A DNA stretch of 64,000 nucleotides. Origin: Termitomyces sp. T153 (lineage: Eukaryota; Basidiomycota; Agaricomycetes; Agaricales; Lyophyllaceae). Where the stretch lies: assembly GCA_018296165.2 (NCBI GenBank), contig JACKQL020000057.1:124001-188000 (forward strand), written 5' to 3'. Made by a program: the position numbers and the translations under genes. The notes under the pieces are model-generated. The model had not been told where the DNA came from. It did no database searches and saw nothing but the letters and a program-made list of their open reading frames with translations. Positions 23,001 through 33,245 of this stretch are shown here, piece by piece (within the stretch, counting starts at the first letter, position 1; every line of letters starts with the position of its first letter).

Positions 23001-23800
23001 GAATGAGTGGCAGACTTTGTGGCCAGAGGGTGCCTGTTGTGCTTATAAGATAAAGGGTGGTGAATGGATAGTTGTTTGTCCATAGTTGTCCTGTGAACTC
23101 TCTACTACATCACATGATCTCTTCTGAAACTTCTGGAACTTTCTAGAATAAAAACAAATTACACTATACTTATGCTCTCCTCCACTGTACTTCTTTCTTA
23201 TCTTCCATGTATAGTTTGCTCATCTTGGTAGTACATCATATGGATATCATCGTTCTTCCTACTTTGCTCTTTTTGGAGTAGATGCTGTTCCACTTTACTT
23301 GCATTCAATTGATCTTGAGTACACCTACCAGTGCTGACATCTGTTTTCTTCTAGCTGCAGGAAAAGTAAAAGAATAGATCAGTTTTGAGGGCTTTGGATT
23401 GCACAAGGTCCTGCTTGTATTAGTATGAATAAGAAGAATGTAAAAGGGTGGACTTAATTTAGTGTAATGACAGACAAATGTTGAAAATGCTAGTGATGAT
23501 GGTAAGAGCAATAGTGACATTTAGAGAACTTGATCATGGGGCAATAGCAGGGTCAACAAAGGCAAAAGAAACAATAACAATAGCAAGGATGATGCCAAAA
23601 GCTATATATATTCTAAGTTGGTACCTAAATATAAAGTTGACAAAGTAGTGAAATCCAAATGATAGTCACTAAGAGGGCTGAAAACTTGAAGATGAAAAAG
23701 ATCTGTACTGGGGTGTATTCAGATAGTATGGTTTGTTGTTGTGTGCAGATAAAACTAGAATATCCATATATACTAGGTATTGTGATGTAGCTAAATCAAA
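23001..23800. other. Gene-free, CpG-poor interval before E2
   Basis: No supportable gene, LTR or repeat boundary seen. I searched here for a 5' LTR of E2 matching LTRs A-D and found none, so E2 appears 5'-truncated near 23800. Confidence 0.45.
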
Positions 23801-24099
23801 ACTGCTGACAAGCCCACCCTACACAACAGCCCTCCCTGAGACAGACCTCCCCACTTCAATCTCTGTGCCCTCCATGTCAACACCCCTCCGCCCCACTAGA
23901 ACATCCCAGTCCCTCTGAGACAGCCCACAGGCCCCCAGGCACTCCAACCCTCTTTCCTCTCCAACTCCTCTTGTCCCCCACCCATTCCAATGCCTAAACC
24001 TTCCCATTGATACAAATTACTTTGGACCCCCCACCCTTAGAGGACCCCCTCCCCCTTGATGGGCTCCGGAGCCTTTTCTGGGCAATGTGGGCCAACTCC

Positions 24100-25280
24100 C
24101 TAGTGGAGGGCCTCTTAATGGTGGACCACCTAGAGGATGGGGCCTGGCCATGGACAACTTCCTCCCCAGCATGGAAACAGAAACAACTACTATTACTACT
24201 ACAATGCCAGACCCCTGCCCTGAACTCAAAACACACAGGACAATACTTGCAATGCACTGGCTCAGGAAGGGAAACTCAACATTCAAAAGCCCAAACCTTT
24301 CACTGGCCATGACCCCCAGAAGTGGTGCATCTTTCTAACACAGTGTCTAACGATGTTCCAAGCTAAACCCATTACCTTCCAGCTTGAGAGCTCATGAGTA
24401 GCCTTTGCTGCATCATATTTGCAAAGTATTACCTTCAACCATTACATTGCACTACTCTGGTTTGATCCCAACAACTCTATACTCTCCAATTGGCTCACTT
24501 TCACCCAGGAATTCTCTAGTAAGTTTGATGTCTTTGACACTATAGTGGAAGCAGAGGAGAACCTCTTCAACCTCCAAATGCACAATAACAAACACTTCAC
24601 AACCTTCATCATACAATTCAAATGGGAAGCCTACAAAACTGGGTGGAATGACAATGCTCTCTGATTCACCCTCCATTGCACCCTGCTTCAACAGATCAAG
24701 GATGTCCTTTGTCTCATGCCTAAGCAAACCACATATAACAGATACAAGGCACTTGTTACCCAGATTGACCAGCATTACTGGAAAAACTAGAGTGAGAACA
24801 TGGCACTATGGACCTCATGGAACACCTCCAGCAACACCAATTGGCAGACTGGAGCAACCAATGGCAATCAACCCCCAATCCCTATCAACTCCACCAACTC
24901 CACACCTCATTTCCCTCCAGACTGAGGACCTTCCAGTCCCAATCGACCTCAGGGACAATGCCCACCTGCCCAACTCAACACTGCTGACCTCCATGAGGCT
25001 CCAGAACCCCTGGATGCTAATCCTGATGACCTTGATGACGCTCTGGATTCCATCAATGACCAAGAAGCCCTATGCATAAACAAGATTCAGAATAGGCCAT
25101 GGGTCAACATACCAGAGGAGACTCAGGAGAAACAATGGAAGGAGGGTGCATGCATCCTATGTAGTGAGCAGGGACACTTTATCAGTAACTGTCCTAAACA
25201 CTATGTGATAGGATGTGCCATGTGGACTATCAATGGAAAAGACTGTGACTACCAGTTTATAGAAAATGAGTCAGCAGTTT
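24100..25280 (+). pseudogene. E2 gag remnant with CCHC zinc knuckle
   Basis: Retrotransposon gag-type capsid region: ITFNHYIALLWFDPNN, WLTFTQEFSSKFDVFDTIVE, ENLFNLQMHNNKHFTTFIIQ and LVTQIDQHYW. Near the end is a CCHC knuckle CILCSEQGHFISNC (about 25153-25194; C-x2-C-x4-H-x4-C). Stops at several sites, for example about 24661, break the frame. Confidence 0.8.
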
Positions 25281-25439
25281 AGGTCTTAAAGACACACTAG
25301 ACTGTGGATCAGACCCCAACATCTTCTCCACCCCAGCCACACTTCTCCACACAACAGTATTTGCCTCGGACAACTTTCCAGCACACCTCCCCTCCCACAC
25401 CTCCACTATCCTCCTTCTCTGCACCACCCTCCCCTTCTC

Positions 25440-26220
25440 TGACAACTCCATCCCCACACTAGTCAACAGCAGTGCCACAGATAACTTCATTGACAAATCC
25501 CTAGTGGTGCTCACTCCCCAACACCTCTGCTGCCTCCTCATTCCAATCCTTCTCAAGCTCTTTGACAATGACCCCACCCCCACCAGAGATATCACACATT
25601 GCCTGGAGACGACTGTGGCCTTCACCAATAGACAACAACAAGAACTTCAATTACTTGTTACAAAACTACACCCCTCTGCCCCCATCATCTTAAGCTTCTC
25701 ATGGCTCTGCTCCACCAATCCCCACATTGACTGGCCCAGCCTCACTCTCTGCCTTGACCAGGACAACTCAACCAACTCCAGACTAGTGCCCTTCAATGTC
25801 TCACCCCCCTCCAAGAACCCCAAGACCATGATTGACCAACCCTGGACTCTCCCACAGCTCTGCTCAAAGTCCATGTGGTCATTTGTCATCAGTATCTGAC
25901 TTGACAGCTTGCCCAAGGTCCTCCCCACCCTCATCAACAGTGGCACCTTTAGCATCTTTGTTAGCAGCCAGCTTGATCTCCAATACAATAACCTCAACAA
26001 GCCCCTCGAGCTCCAACTCTTTGATGGAAGCCCTGCCATGACAGGAATCACTCAATACTACAACAACACCCTCACCCTCAACAATGACCTACAATTTCAG
26101 GCCTGGCTTCTCATCATCCAACTCTGCCTGTTGACTCTGATTGTGCTTGGACTTCCATAGCTGCAAGACATCAACCCCAACATCAACTGGAAAAACCTTA
26201 CCATGCAATTTCCTAGCCCT
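25440..26220 (+). pseudogene. E2 retropepsin-like aspartic protease remnant
   Basis: Two candidate D-S/T-G sites can be read: VNSSATDNFIDKSL (25463 onward) and TLINSGTFSIFVSSQLDL (25928 onward), followed by ELQLFDGSPAMTGITQYY and LIVLGLPWLQDINP after one stop. At both sites the catalytic Asp codon is Asn, so neither could cut. The second matches the flap and downstream block of Ty3-type proteases in basidiomycetes better and is probably the true one. Confidence 0.7.
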
Positions 26221-26499
26221 AAAGCAAGTCTAGCAGCCACCATCCCCCTCTGCCTCCAGTCTGTCTTGGGCTCCAACATCCCTGACCCTGGTGCTAGCAC
26301 CTCTGGAGCAACCCAAAGCCCCTCAACTTTCAATGGCAACCCAGAAGGTGAAAGAAATGCAACCCCACCAGTCAACATCAAAATCATTGGCATTGTCCCC
26401 TTCACATGCATCTTACAAGACAGCACCCCTGCCTTCCAGCTACAAATCACACCAGCCTTACTAGAGGAGCACCTCAGTGCAGAAACTACCTTGCCAGAG

Positions 26500-27960
26500 T
26501 ATAAAACAGAGGAGCAGATCCTATATGAAGTAGTTCCTCTAGAGTATCATGAATTTGCTGATGTGTTTTCTTAAGGAAGTGCCAAAGAACTTCCTCTGCA
26601 TTGCTTCTATGATCACAAGATTGACCTCGAAGAAGGCACCTTGCCCCTATTTGGCAAAATCTACAACATGTCTGAGATCAAGCTCTAGGCCCTGAAGAAA
26701 TACCTTGATGACATGCTTGGAAAAGGCTTCATATGCCCATTGATCTCCACTACTGGCACCTCAGTCTTGTTCACCAAGAAGAAGGATGGATCACTCAGAC
26801 TCTGTAAATTACTAAGGACTCAATAAAGTCACCAAAAAGAACTGGTATTCTCTTCTCCTGATTGGAGACCTTGTTGACTGCCTCCACAGTGCCAAGATCT
26901 ACACAAATATAGACCTCTGCTCTGGCTACAACAACATCTAGATTGCTCCAGGACATGAATGGAAGACCACCTTTCACACCTGCTATAGCCTCTTTGAGTA
27001 CCTAGTAATGCCTTTTGGAATGACTAACTCCCCTGCCACCTTCCAGTACTTCATGAACAACATCTTCCATGACATGAATGATATTTTCATCATTGTGTAC
27101 CTGGACAACATACTGATCTACTCAAATTTGCTCAAGAAGCATCTGGAGCATGTCTGCCATGTTCTAGAATGACTCCAGGAGTACCATCTCCATGCCAAAC
27201 CTGAAAAATGCTCCTTCCACATGACAGAGGTCAAATACCTTGGAGTCATCATCACCCCTGATGGTGTACACATGGACCCTGCCAAGATCAAAGCCATACT
27301 CAACTGGCCTCTGCCACAGAACATCAAGGAGGTACAGTCATTTCTGGTATTTGCTAACTTTTATCACTGTTTCATTGACAACTACTTCAGAATCACCAAA
27401 CCCCTCAACCAACTCATACAGAAAGACACCCCTTGGGATTGAGACAGCAAGTGCCAAAGCATATTCCTCCTCCTGAAGAAAGCCTTCACCTCCACTCCAG
27501 TCCTCTGCTATTTCAATTCCTTCTTGCCAATCATGCTCGAATATGATGCCTCTAACTATGCCATCACTAGAATACTCTCTTAGTTGGACTCCAGAGGCAA
27601 GGACCTCCACCCTATCACCTTCTACACCTGCTCAATGATCCTCACAGAGCTCAACTACAATATCTATAACAAAGAATTCTTTGCAATCATCAAAGCCTTC
27701 CATCAGTGGCAGGCCTACCTCAAGGGATCCCTGCACCACATTCAAGTCTACTCTGACCACAACAATCTGCAATACTTTACAACCACAAAGCAACTCAGCT
27801 GCTGCCAAGCTTGATGGTCCAAAACCCTCTTGGAGTACAACTTTACCATCCACTACTGTCTTGAATGACTTAGCGCAAAGCCCAACACCCTTACTTGGAG
27901 GTCTGACATGTATCCAAAAAAATCATTTGAAGCCAAGCAGAACACATTTAACTATCAAGT
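26500..27960 (+). pseudogene. E2 reverse transcriptase and RNase H remnant
   Basis: Reads ADVFS (stop) [28 protein letters not shown]-type motif LVMPFGMTNSPATFQYFMN, the catalytic box as IVYLDNILIY (YLDD expected, 27098-27109), YLGVIITPDGVHMDPAKIKA, FLVFANFYHCFIDNYF, then RNase H: LEYDASNYAITR-type block, ELNYNIYNKEFFAIIKAF and VYSDHNNLQYFTTTKQLS. Several stops (for example 26572, 27172, 27440). A dead enzyme of the chromovirus-type order RT-RH-INT-chromodomain. Confidence 0.85.
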
Positions 27961-28135
27961 GGTAATCCCTCCTGAACATCTACATGCTGTGCTGATTTTA
28001 AATGAAGAAGGAATCCTCCACCAAATCAGAAACTCATCTCCAGACTCCTTCTTTGCCCAGCATGACCCCTGCAACAACTCCACTGACAAGTTAGACATCA
28101 AGGACCCTTTTATGCTATCTCTGGACCACCACCTT

Positions 28136-28765
28136 TGTCAGGACCACAGTCCTGGAGAGGGACTCTTACAGGAGCCAAAACCACCTTGGGGAGGTGATGC
28201 CAACAGCAAGTATGTAAATAAGGAAAGAAACTAAGAAGCTAAGAAATGAGAGCGAGTAATGAATGGAGAGAAGATCAGATAACAACAGAACACAAACAAG
28301 ATATCAGGTAATGTCAAGGCTGGGGTGTAGCTACAGACTAAGGGACCTTATATAGCTGTAGGACACTGCCAAAAGGAGAAGATGGAAGTGATCTAAGTCA
28401 TGAGAAAGCAATCTGGAACAAGGGAAGCAATCCTGGAAGTGATCTGGAACAGGTGGGAGTGATCTGGAACAGGTGGAAGTGATCTGGAACAGGTGGGAGT
28501 GATCTGGAACAGGTGGGAGTGATCTGGAACCTGTGGAAGTGATCTGGAACCTGTGGAAATGATTTGGAACCTGTGGAAAGGATCTGTGCCTGTGGGAATG
28601 ATCTGGAACAGGAAAAGCGGTCCTAGAGGTGGCTAAAACCTGGATGTGGCTGAAACAGGACTGTGGCTAAGATCTGGGGGTGTGGCTGAGATCTAGAGAG
28701 GGACTGTGTAGAATCTGAGGTTGGATAATGGTGAAGGGAAGGGGGGAATGGAATGGGTCATGACA
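28136..28765 (-). mobile_element. Solo LTR E (630 bp, second LTR family) with ACCTT target-site duplication
   Basis: Plus-strand ends are TGTCAGGACC...GGTCATGACA. It is flanked by ACCTT at 28131-28135 and 28766-28770, a perfect 5-bp duplication. The host sequence of E2 reads across as LDHHL then LQSGQIYAPDHKS, the expected run into the integrase zinc domain, if the LTR and one duplication are left out. TATA-like sequence on the minus strand at 28346-28355 followed by a T-rich leader sets the orientation. It is distinct in length and body sequence from LTRs A-D but shares the TGTCA/TGACA ends. Confidence 0.92.
28441..28600. repeat. Tandem repeat, 20-bp unit, about 8 copies
   Basis: Unit GATCTGGAACAGGTGGGAGT, repeated head to tail with the middle changing from ACAGG to ACCTG in the last copies. 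It lies within solo LTR E, upstream of that LTR's TATA when read on the minus strand, so it may be a promoter-type repeat of the LTR's U3. Confidence 0.9.
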
Positions 28766-30110
28766 ACCTTCTGCTTCAGAGTGGACAAATCTATGCCCCA
28801 GACCACAAGTCCATTTGCCTTGACATACTCTGGCAACACCATGACCATAAGCTCTATGGGCACCCAGAAATTTATAAGACCCTTCAGCTTATCTCCTAGA
28901 CTTACTTTTGGCCAGGAATGAAGAAGGATGTCATGTGAGAAGGATGTCACGTGATATGTCAGGGCCTGTGAGCCTTGTCTCCAAGCCAAGATACCCCACC
29001 ACCACCCTCACAGACTACTAAAGCCCCTCCCTATCAGTCAGCACCCCTGATCCTCAATTTTGATGGACTATATCATTGAACTCCCTGACTCTGAAGGTTT
29101 CAACACAATCCTTGTCATTGTCTGCCACCTCACCAAGCAAGCCCTCTTCATCTCCTGCCACACCACCAACAATGCTCCAGAGTTTGCTAAACTATTCTTT
29201 GAATATGTATTCTCTAAGCACAGACTCCCAAATAACATCACCTCTGACTGTGGACTTCTATTCATCTCCCATTTCTGGCAATTGCTATGCAAGGCACTCA
29301 AAATAAAAACCAACCTTTCCACCACCTACCACCCAGAGACTAAAAGACAGACAGAATGAGTAAACTAGACATTGGAACAGTATCTCCACCTCTATATTAA
29401 ATATTTACAGAATGACTAGCATGCAGAACTCCCCCTTGCTGAGTTTACCTACAACAACATGCTGCACTCTGCCACCAGAGTTTCCCCTTTTTATGCTAAT
29501 AAGGGCTACAACCCCCAACTTATGCTATCCCTTAAGGATATCACCTCCCACATCACCCACAAAGTCACCAAAGACCTCTGATCCCTTCACCAGTTCCTCC
29601 GGGATGAGATCAACACCACCAATCAAACCTACTCCAAGCATGCTAATGCCTGACACAAACTGACCCTTGACTGGCCCCCCAGCACCTTGGTTTGGCTTGA
29701 TTGATGAAATCTCAAGATCTGGAGGCCCTCTGTCAAGCTTGATCACAAATATCTTGATCCCTTTAAAGTCCTCTAAAGTCCTCTGGAAGGTCTCCATGCA
29801 CATCTACAAGCTCAACCTACTCCCAGGCCTGAAGGGCCTCCACCTCATGTTCCACATATAACTCCTCAAAAAACATGCTCCAGACCCCTTCCCCAGGCAA
29901 TGCCCCAGTTGACTGCCCCTCATCAAAGTCAAGGACAAATATTACTATGAGATTGACCAAATCCTTGACTCCCACATGGTCCATGGCCAACCCCAGTACT
30001 TGGTCTGCTAGAAAGGCTACAAACCTGAGGATGACACTTAAAAACCCCAAAAAAACCTTAATAGAGCCCCTGACAAGCTCTGGGACTTCCATCAATGGCA
30101 CTCCACCAAG
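28766..30110 (+). pseudogene. E2 integrase and chromodomain remnant
   Basis: Zinc-domain traces (QHHDHKLYGHPEIYKTLQLI, TYFWPGMKKDV at 28835-28935), catalytic core (DYIIELPDSEGFNTILVIVC, NITSDCGLLFISHFWQLL, STTYHPETKRQTE), AEFTYNNMLHSATRVSPFY, C-terminal barrel (SVKLDHKYLDPFK) and chromodomain (YEIDQILDSHMVHGQPQYLV, KGYKPEDDT). Stops in the core and chromodomain. A short duplication TAAAGTCCTC at about 29764-29783 adds a frameshift. Closely similar to the E1 integrase. Confidence 0.85.
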
Positions 30111-30639
30111 CCTCAGGACCCCCAGGACTAGTAAAACACAGATCGCATCAGTAGGCATAACCCCCACCTCTGGATTTATCAGGGATTTAACTTCCACAAG
30201 TACCCCCTATGCTGGAAGTCTAAAGAATAATTGTAGAAACATGTACAGTATTACATGATATTACACAAGGAGGGCTGACATGGAGCACAAGAAGACAAGT
30301 CCAAGAAAACCCCCTACTCCCCCTTCTCCTTCAGCTCTACCTCTGCTATCCTCTCCACCATATCCACCTCCAGTTGGGCCACCACTATTGCCAGGACCTC
30401 TGAGTATCCCAGAAGTGGCTCCTCCACATCTGTCACCATCTCCCATCATGCCCTGGGGTCTGCCATGGCTCTCTGTTGGTGTCCCACCAGTAAAAAGCCT
30501 ATCTGCCCAACCCCCTGACCCAACTCCAGTGGGAAATCCCTGAGCATTCTTGAGAGCCCATCATAGATAAACACAAGCACTGCCAATGCTCTGTCAAGTA
30601 GAATCCAGTGCTTCTAGGCCCAATCTATCACAATATATT

Positions 30640-32150
30640 AGCACAGGAGGACTGGAAGAAAACAGAGTTAACTTACAAAGAATCCCCCTCCACTCAGAGG
30701 CTGCCTCATTGGCGAGCTACTCCTCCTGCCTCCTTGCCACCTCTGCCAACACCCTGGGAACTCCTACATGAGATGGCCCTTCCATCCACTGCACCACCAC
30801 CTTTGTCCACACCTCCAATAACACCATCCATGCTCACAGCTCCTGAAGCTGCAACAATTATTCTATGGCCATCTTCATGGCCATGTCCTTATTCCTTCAT
30901 GCTGCATCCCTCTCTTTCTGAGCCTTATCCCACTCCCTCTGGACCCCATCCCTATCCTCCCCAACCCTCTGAGCCTCCTCCTCATGCATGGCTAACAATC
31001 ATTTCAACTCCTCCACCCAATGCTGCAGGAAAGCCTTGGTGCCCAACCACAACTTCCCTGCGGACTGCTCAACTAGGGCCCCAGAGGTTGGGAAATACAC
31101 TGCAGAGCCTAGAGGGCCTGCTATTGCCTGCTTCCCCCATGCCTGCTTACTCAGTCCCACCTCTGGCAATAAGAACGCTCTCTGCTTCTCCTTGTCCTGT
31201 GTCAAGGGGCCCCCTCTCTCCACCTGCCCCACGGAGGCCCAACCTTCATTGTGGACCACTCTGCACTACTCCCTCCCTCTACTCTGGAACCCTGCCCCAA
31301 TACTCTGCCCCTCTGCCCCTCCTCCAGCTGTGCTGTGACCCACTTTTGATCCCATCCTTGCTCCACTGCAATATAAGTGGCATGCCAACTCAAGGTGATG
31401 GAGCACTTCTCATGCTGTAAGCAACATGGAAGACACACCGACATGTCCTACCACACCCTTGACACAGGCTCCTTAAATTTGCACTGCTCTCTTTACTGGG
31501 TGCAGGACATGCACTATGGAAGTAAGTTAGCTTGGAAAGGGAGAAAACATGACAATCACTCACTGGAGCCACTGCCTGGCACCACTCTAAGATTGGGGGG
31601 CCCCTCACCCACCCCACAGCCTCTGCAAATTGCTCCAGTGTTACTTCCACCTGCAAAACCCTCAAATCCATGGGAATGGGACAGACCACCCCTGGGCCAA
31701 GGCCAGGCCTGGAATGCAAGGCAGGGGCTGCCCCCGCTGCCAACTGCACTGGAACCTCACCCAACAAAAGCCCTGAGGAGCCTGCTACCACCACTGACAA
31801 CTCTGCTAGGATTGTCTCAGCACTCAGAGCACAAAGAATGAGACTGCACTTATAACTATGATACATTGCCTGGATGCATTTGCAATCCTGACAACTCTCA
31901 GAATCCTCAGAGAAGGAGGAGAAGGAAGGGAATTGTGCAGAGAGGGATGGGGATGCCACTGGGGAATATGCAGAGGAGGACATTGTAGAAAGTTTGGGAA
32001 CTTCAGGGTACATCTGACCCTTTTTAATGACTTGGGAAGAACCCCCTGACAAATGGTGGCCATGCTTTGACTTTGTTCCCCACACCACCACTGCTCGCTG
32101 CAGTTTGATTAATATTACCTGACTTTGATTCTCATGCCCCACCAATCCTT
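30640..32150 (-). pseudogene. Antisense accessory gene of Ty3 element, copy 2 (zinc-cluster and coiled-coil remnant)
   Basis: Minus strand. N-terminal exon (about 32150-31564) is a long open frame with SSAYSPVASPSLSAQFPS and VTLEQFAEAVGWVRGPPILE, ending WCQAVAP. A 50-nt intron follows at 31563-31514 (GTGAGT...CCATAG). The next exon starts with the cysteine cluster: CMSCTQ-stop-REQC, 15 residues, CLPCCLQHEKC (31513-31405), then WHATYIAVEQGWDQKWVTAQL, a basic stretch, TKAFLQHWVEELK and a Glu/Arg-rich part (MHEEEAQRVGEDRDGVQREW) with coiled-coil character. Stops and frameshifts show decay. This copy retains all six cysteines. Confidence 0.62.
31405..31513 (-). other. Zinc-cluster-like cysteine motif (copy 2)
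   Basis: Cysteine spacing CX2CX6C-X15-CX2CX6C. The same spacing is found in copy 3 (33440-33550) and copy 1 (2440-2557), except that the second cysteine is Tyr in both. The fungal Zn(II)2Cys6 pattern has the same two CX2CX6C halves with a shorter linker. Confidence 0.6.
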
Positions 32151-32197
32151 GAACTGTGCCCCATGTCTTGAGGATCTTGATGCTGAAGGGATAGTGA

Positions 32198-33245
32198 TGT
32201 CATGACCCACTCCTTAGACCCCAACCTTGTTCCCAACCTGCTTGCCTCCCCAAGCCCTTTACAATGCCCCACCAAACTCCCTCAACTCTTGTGCACCCTC
32301 CACACCCACTCCAGGTAACTCCAATGCTTCTTCAGCAAACCCCAACAGCTTCTTGACCAACTCTGACACCTTCTCCACAACCATCAACACTTCTCCTAAG
32401 CCCCTGGAACCCTTCCACACTGTTCCTGACCCTGTCATACATCTCTGGCTTGCCACCCTGACTCACCCAACCTACTCCAAAGCATCACAATGACTCCAGA
32501 GCAACCTGTGCCCCCAACTGATCCCATTAGAATATTGCTGCAGCCCACCACTCAATCACAACTGACACCCATTGACTCTGCATGGCTCCATCAAGCCCCA
32601 CCACCACACCCACTGCCCCCCAGAGCTCTCCAGTAGTCAGTATATAATCCATAGAGTAGCACCTTGTACTCTAGTCTTAATATTGCATTAACTAGTTACT
32701 TGTGTCTTGTGTTTCTTTCTGTCTCTGTTTCTAATTTTAGTCTCAAATCTATCTCTTTTCTCTGTCTCATCTTGTCTCACCTCTGTCTCATCTTGATTGT
32801 CTCTATTTCCTTTGTTTCCCTAAGTTCTTTTCAACTCTGATGTCAGTATGAACTCCATGCACACGCTACAACCCCCAAACATTCTTATGACAACTCCAGA
32901 CCTCACTCCTCACTCAGCCCCAGAACCCATTGAGTCTTAATTGATCCCCCATCAAACTCTGGCTCCACCTCCATTGCTTGCAAAGCCTCTGCTTGCCCTG
33001 CAATCTATTTGTGCACCTACAAACTTGTTCCTGATGTCCACCCAAGCCCAACACCTAATATACTTGGTCTTAGGCCTCCCTGGACCCCTCCAGACTTGCT
33101 TGGACCACTCCCATTAGCTTCCCCTTGCAAGTCCCTCCATTCCATGCCAACTTCAGAGCGCTAGGTTATAAGCACAGGGCATTGTGTCTGCCTAGTAAGG
33201 ACTCACCCAGTGTAGCTGAGCCCCCATAGTCAGTGGAACCTGACA
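32198..33245 (+). mobile_element. LTR B (3' LTR of E2, 1048 bp)
   Basis: Begins TGTCATGACCC and ends GGAACCTGACA. Aligns with LTR A and C. TATA-like GTATATAA at about 32639. Preceded by a decayed purine tract (CTGAAGGGATAG). Directly after it comes internal sequence of another element (E3) rather than unique DNA. Confidence 0.9.

Larger units (their letters stand above)
23800..33245 (+). mobile_element. Ty3/gypsy retrotransposon E2, nearly full pol, 5' LTR missing
   Basis: Order on the plus strand: gag (about 24100-25280), protease (25440-26220), reverse transcriptase and RNase H (26500-27960), integrase (28766-29700), chromodomain (about 29930-30060), antisense accessory gene (30640-32150, opposite strand), polypurine-like tract, 3' LTR B (32198-33245). 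A foreign solo LTR (28136-28765) interrupts it between RNase H and integrase. Dozens of stops and the near absence of CpG mark it as an old, mutated copy. The left boundary is approximate. Confidence 0.88.

Noticed and set aside
23001..23800. Expected 5' LTR of E2
   Set aside because: No sequence matching the TGTCACAACC start, TATA region or GGAACCTGACA end of LTRs A-D was found.
28441..28600. Regular 20-bp repeats considered as a CRISPR-like array
   Set aside because: Units abut without spacers, the organism is eukaryotic, and the array lies inside a solo LTR.
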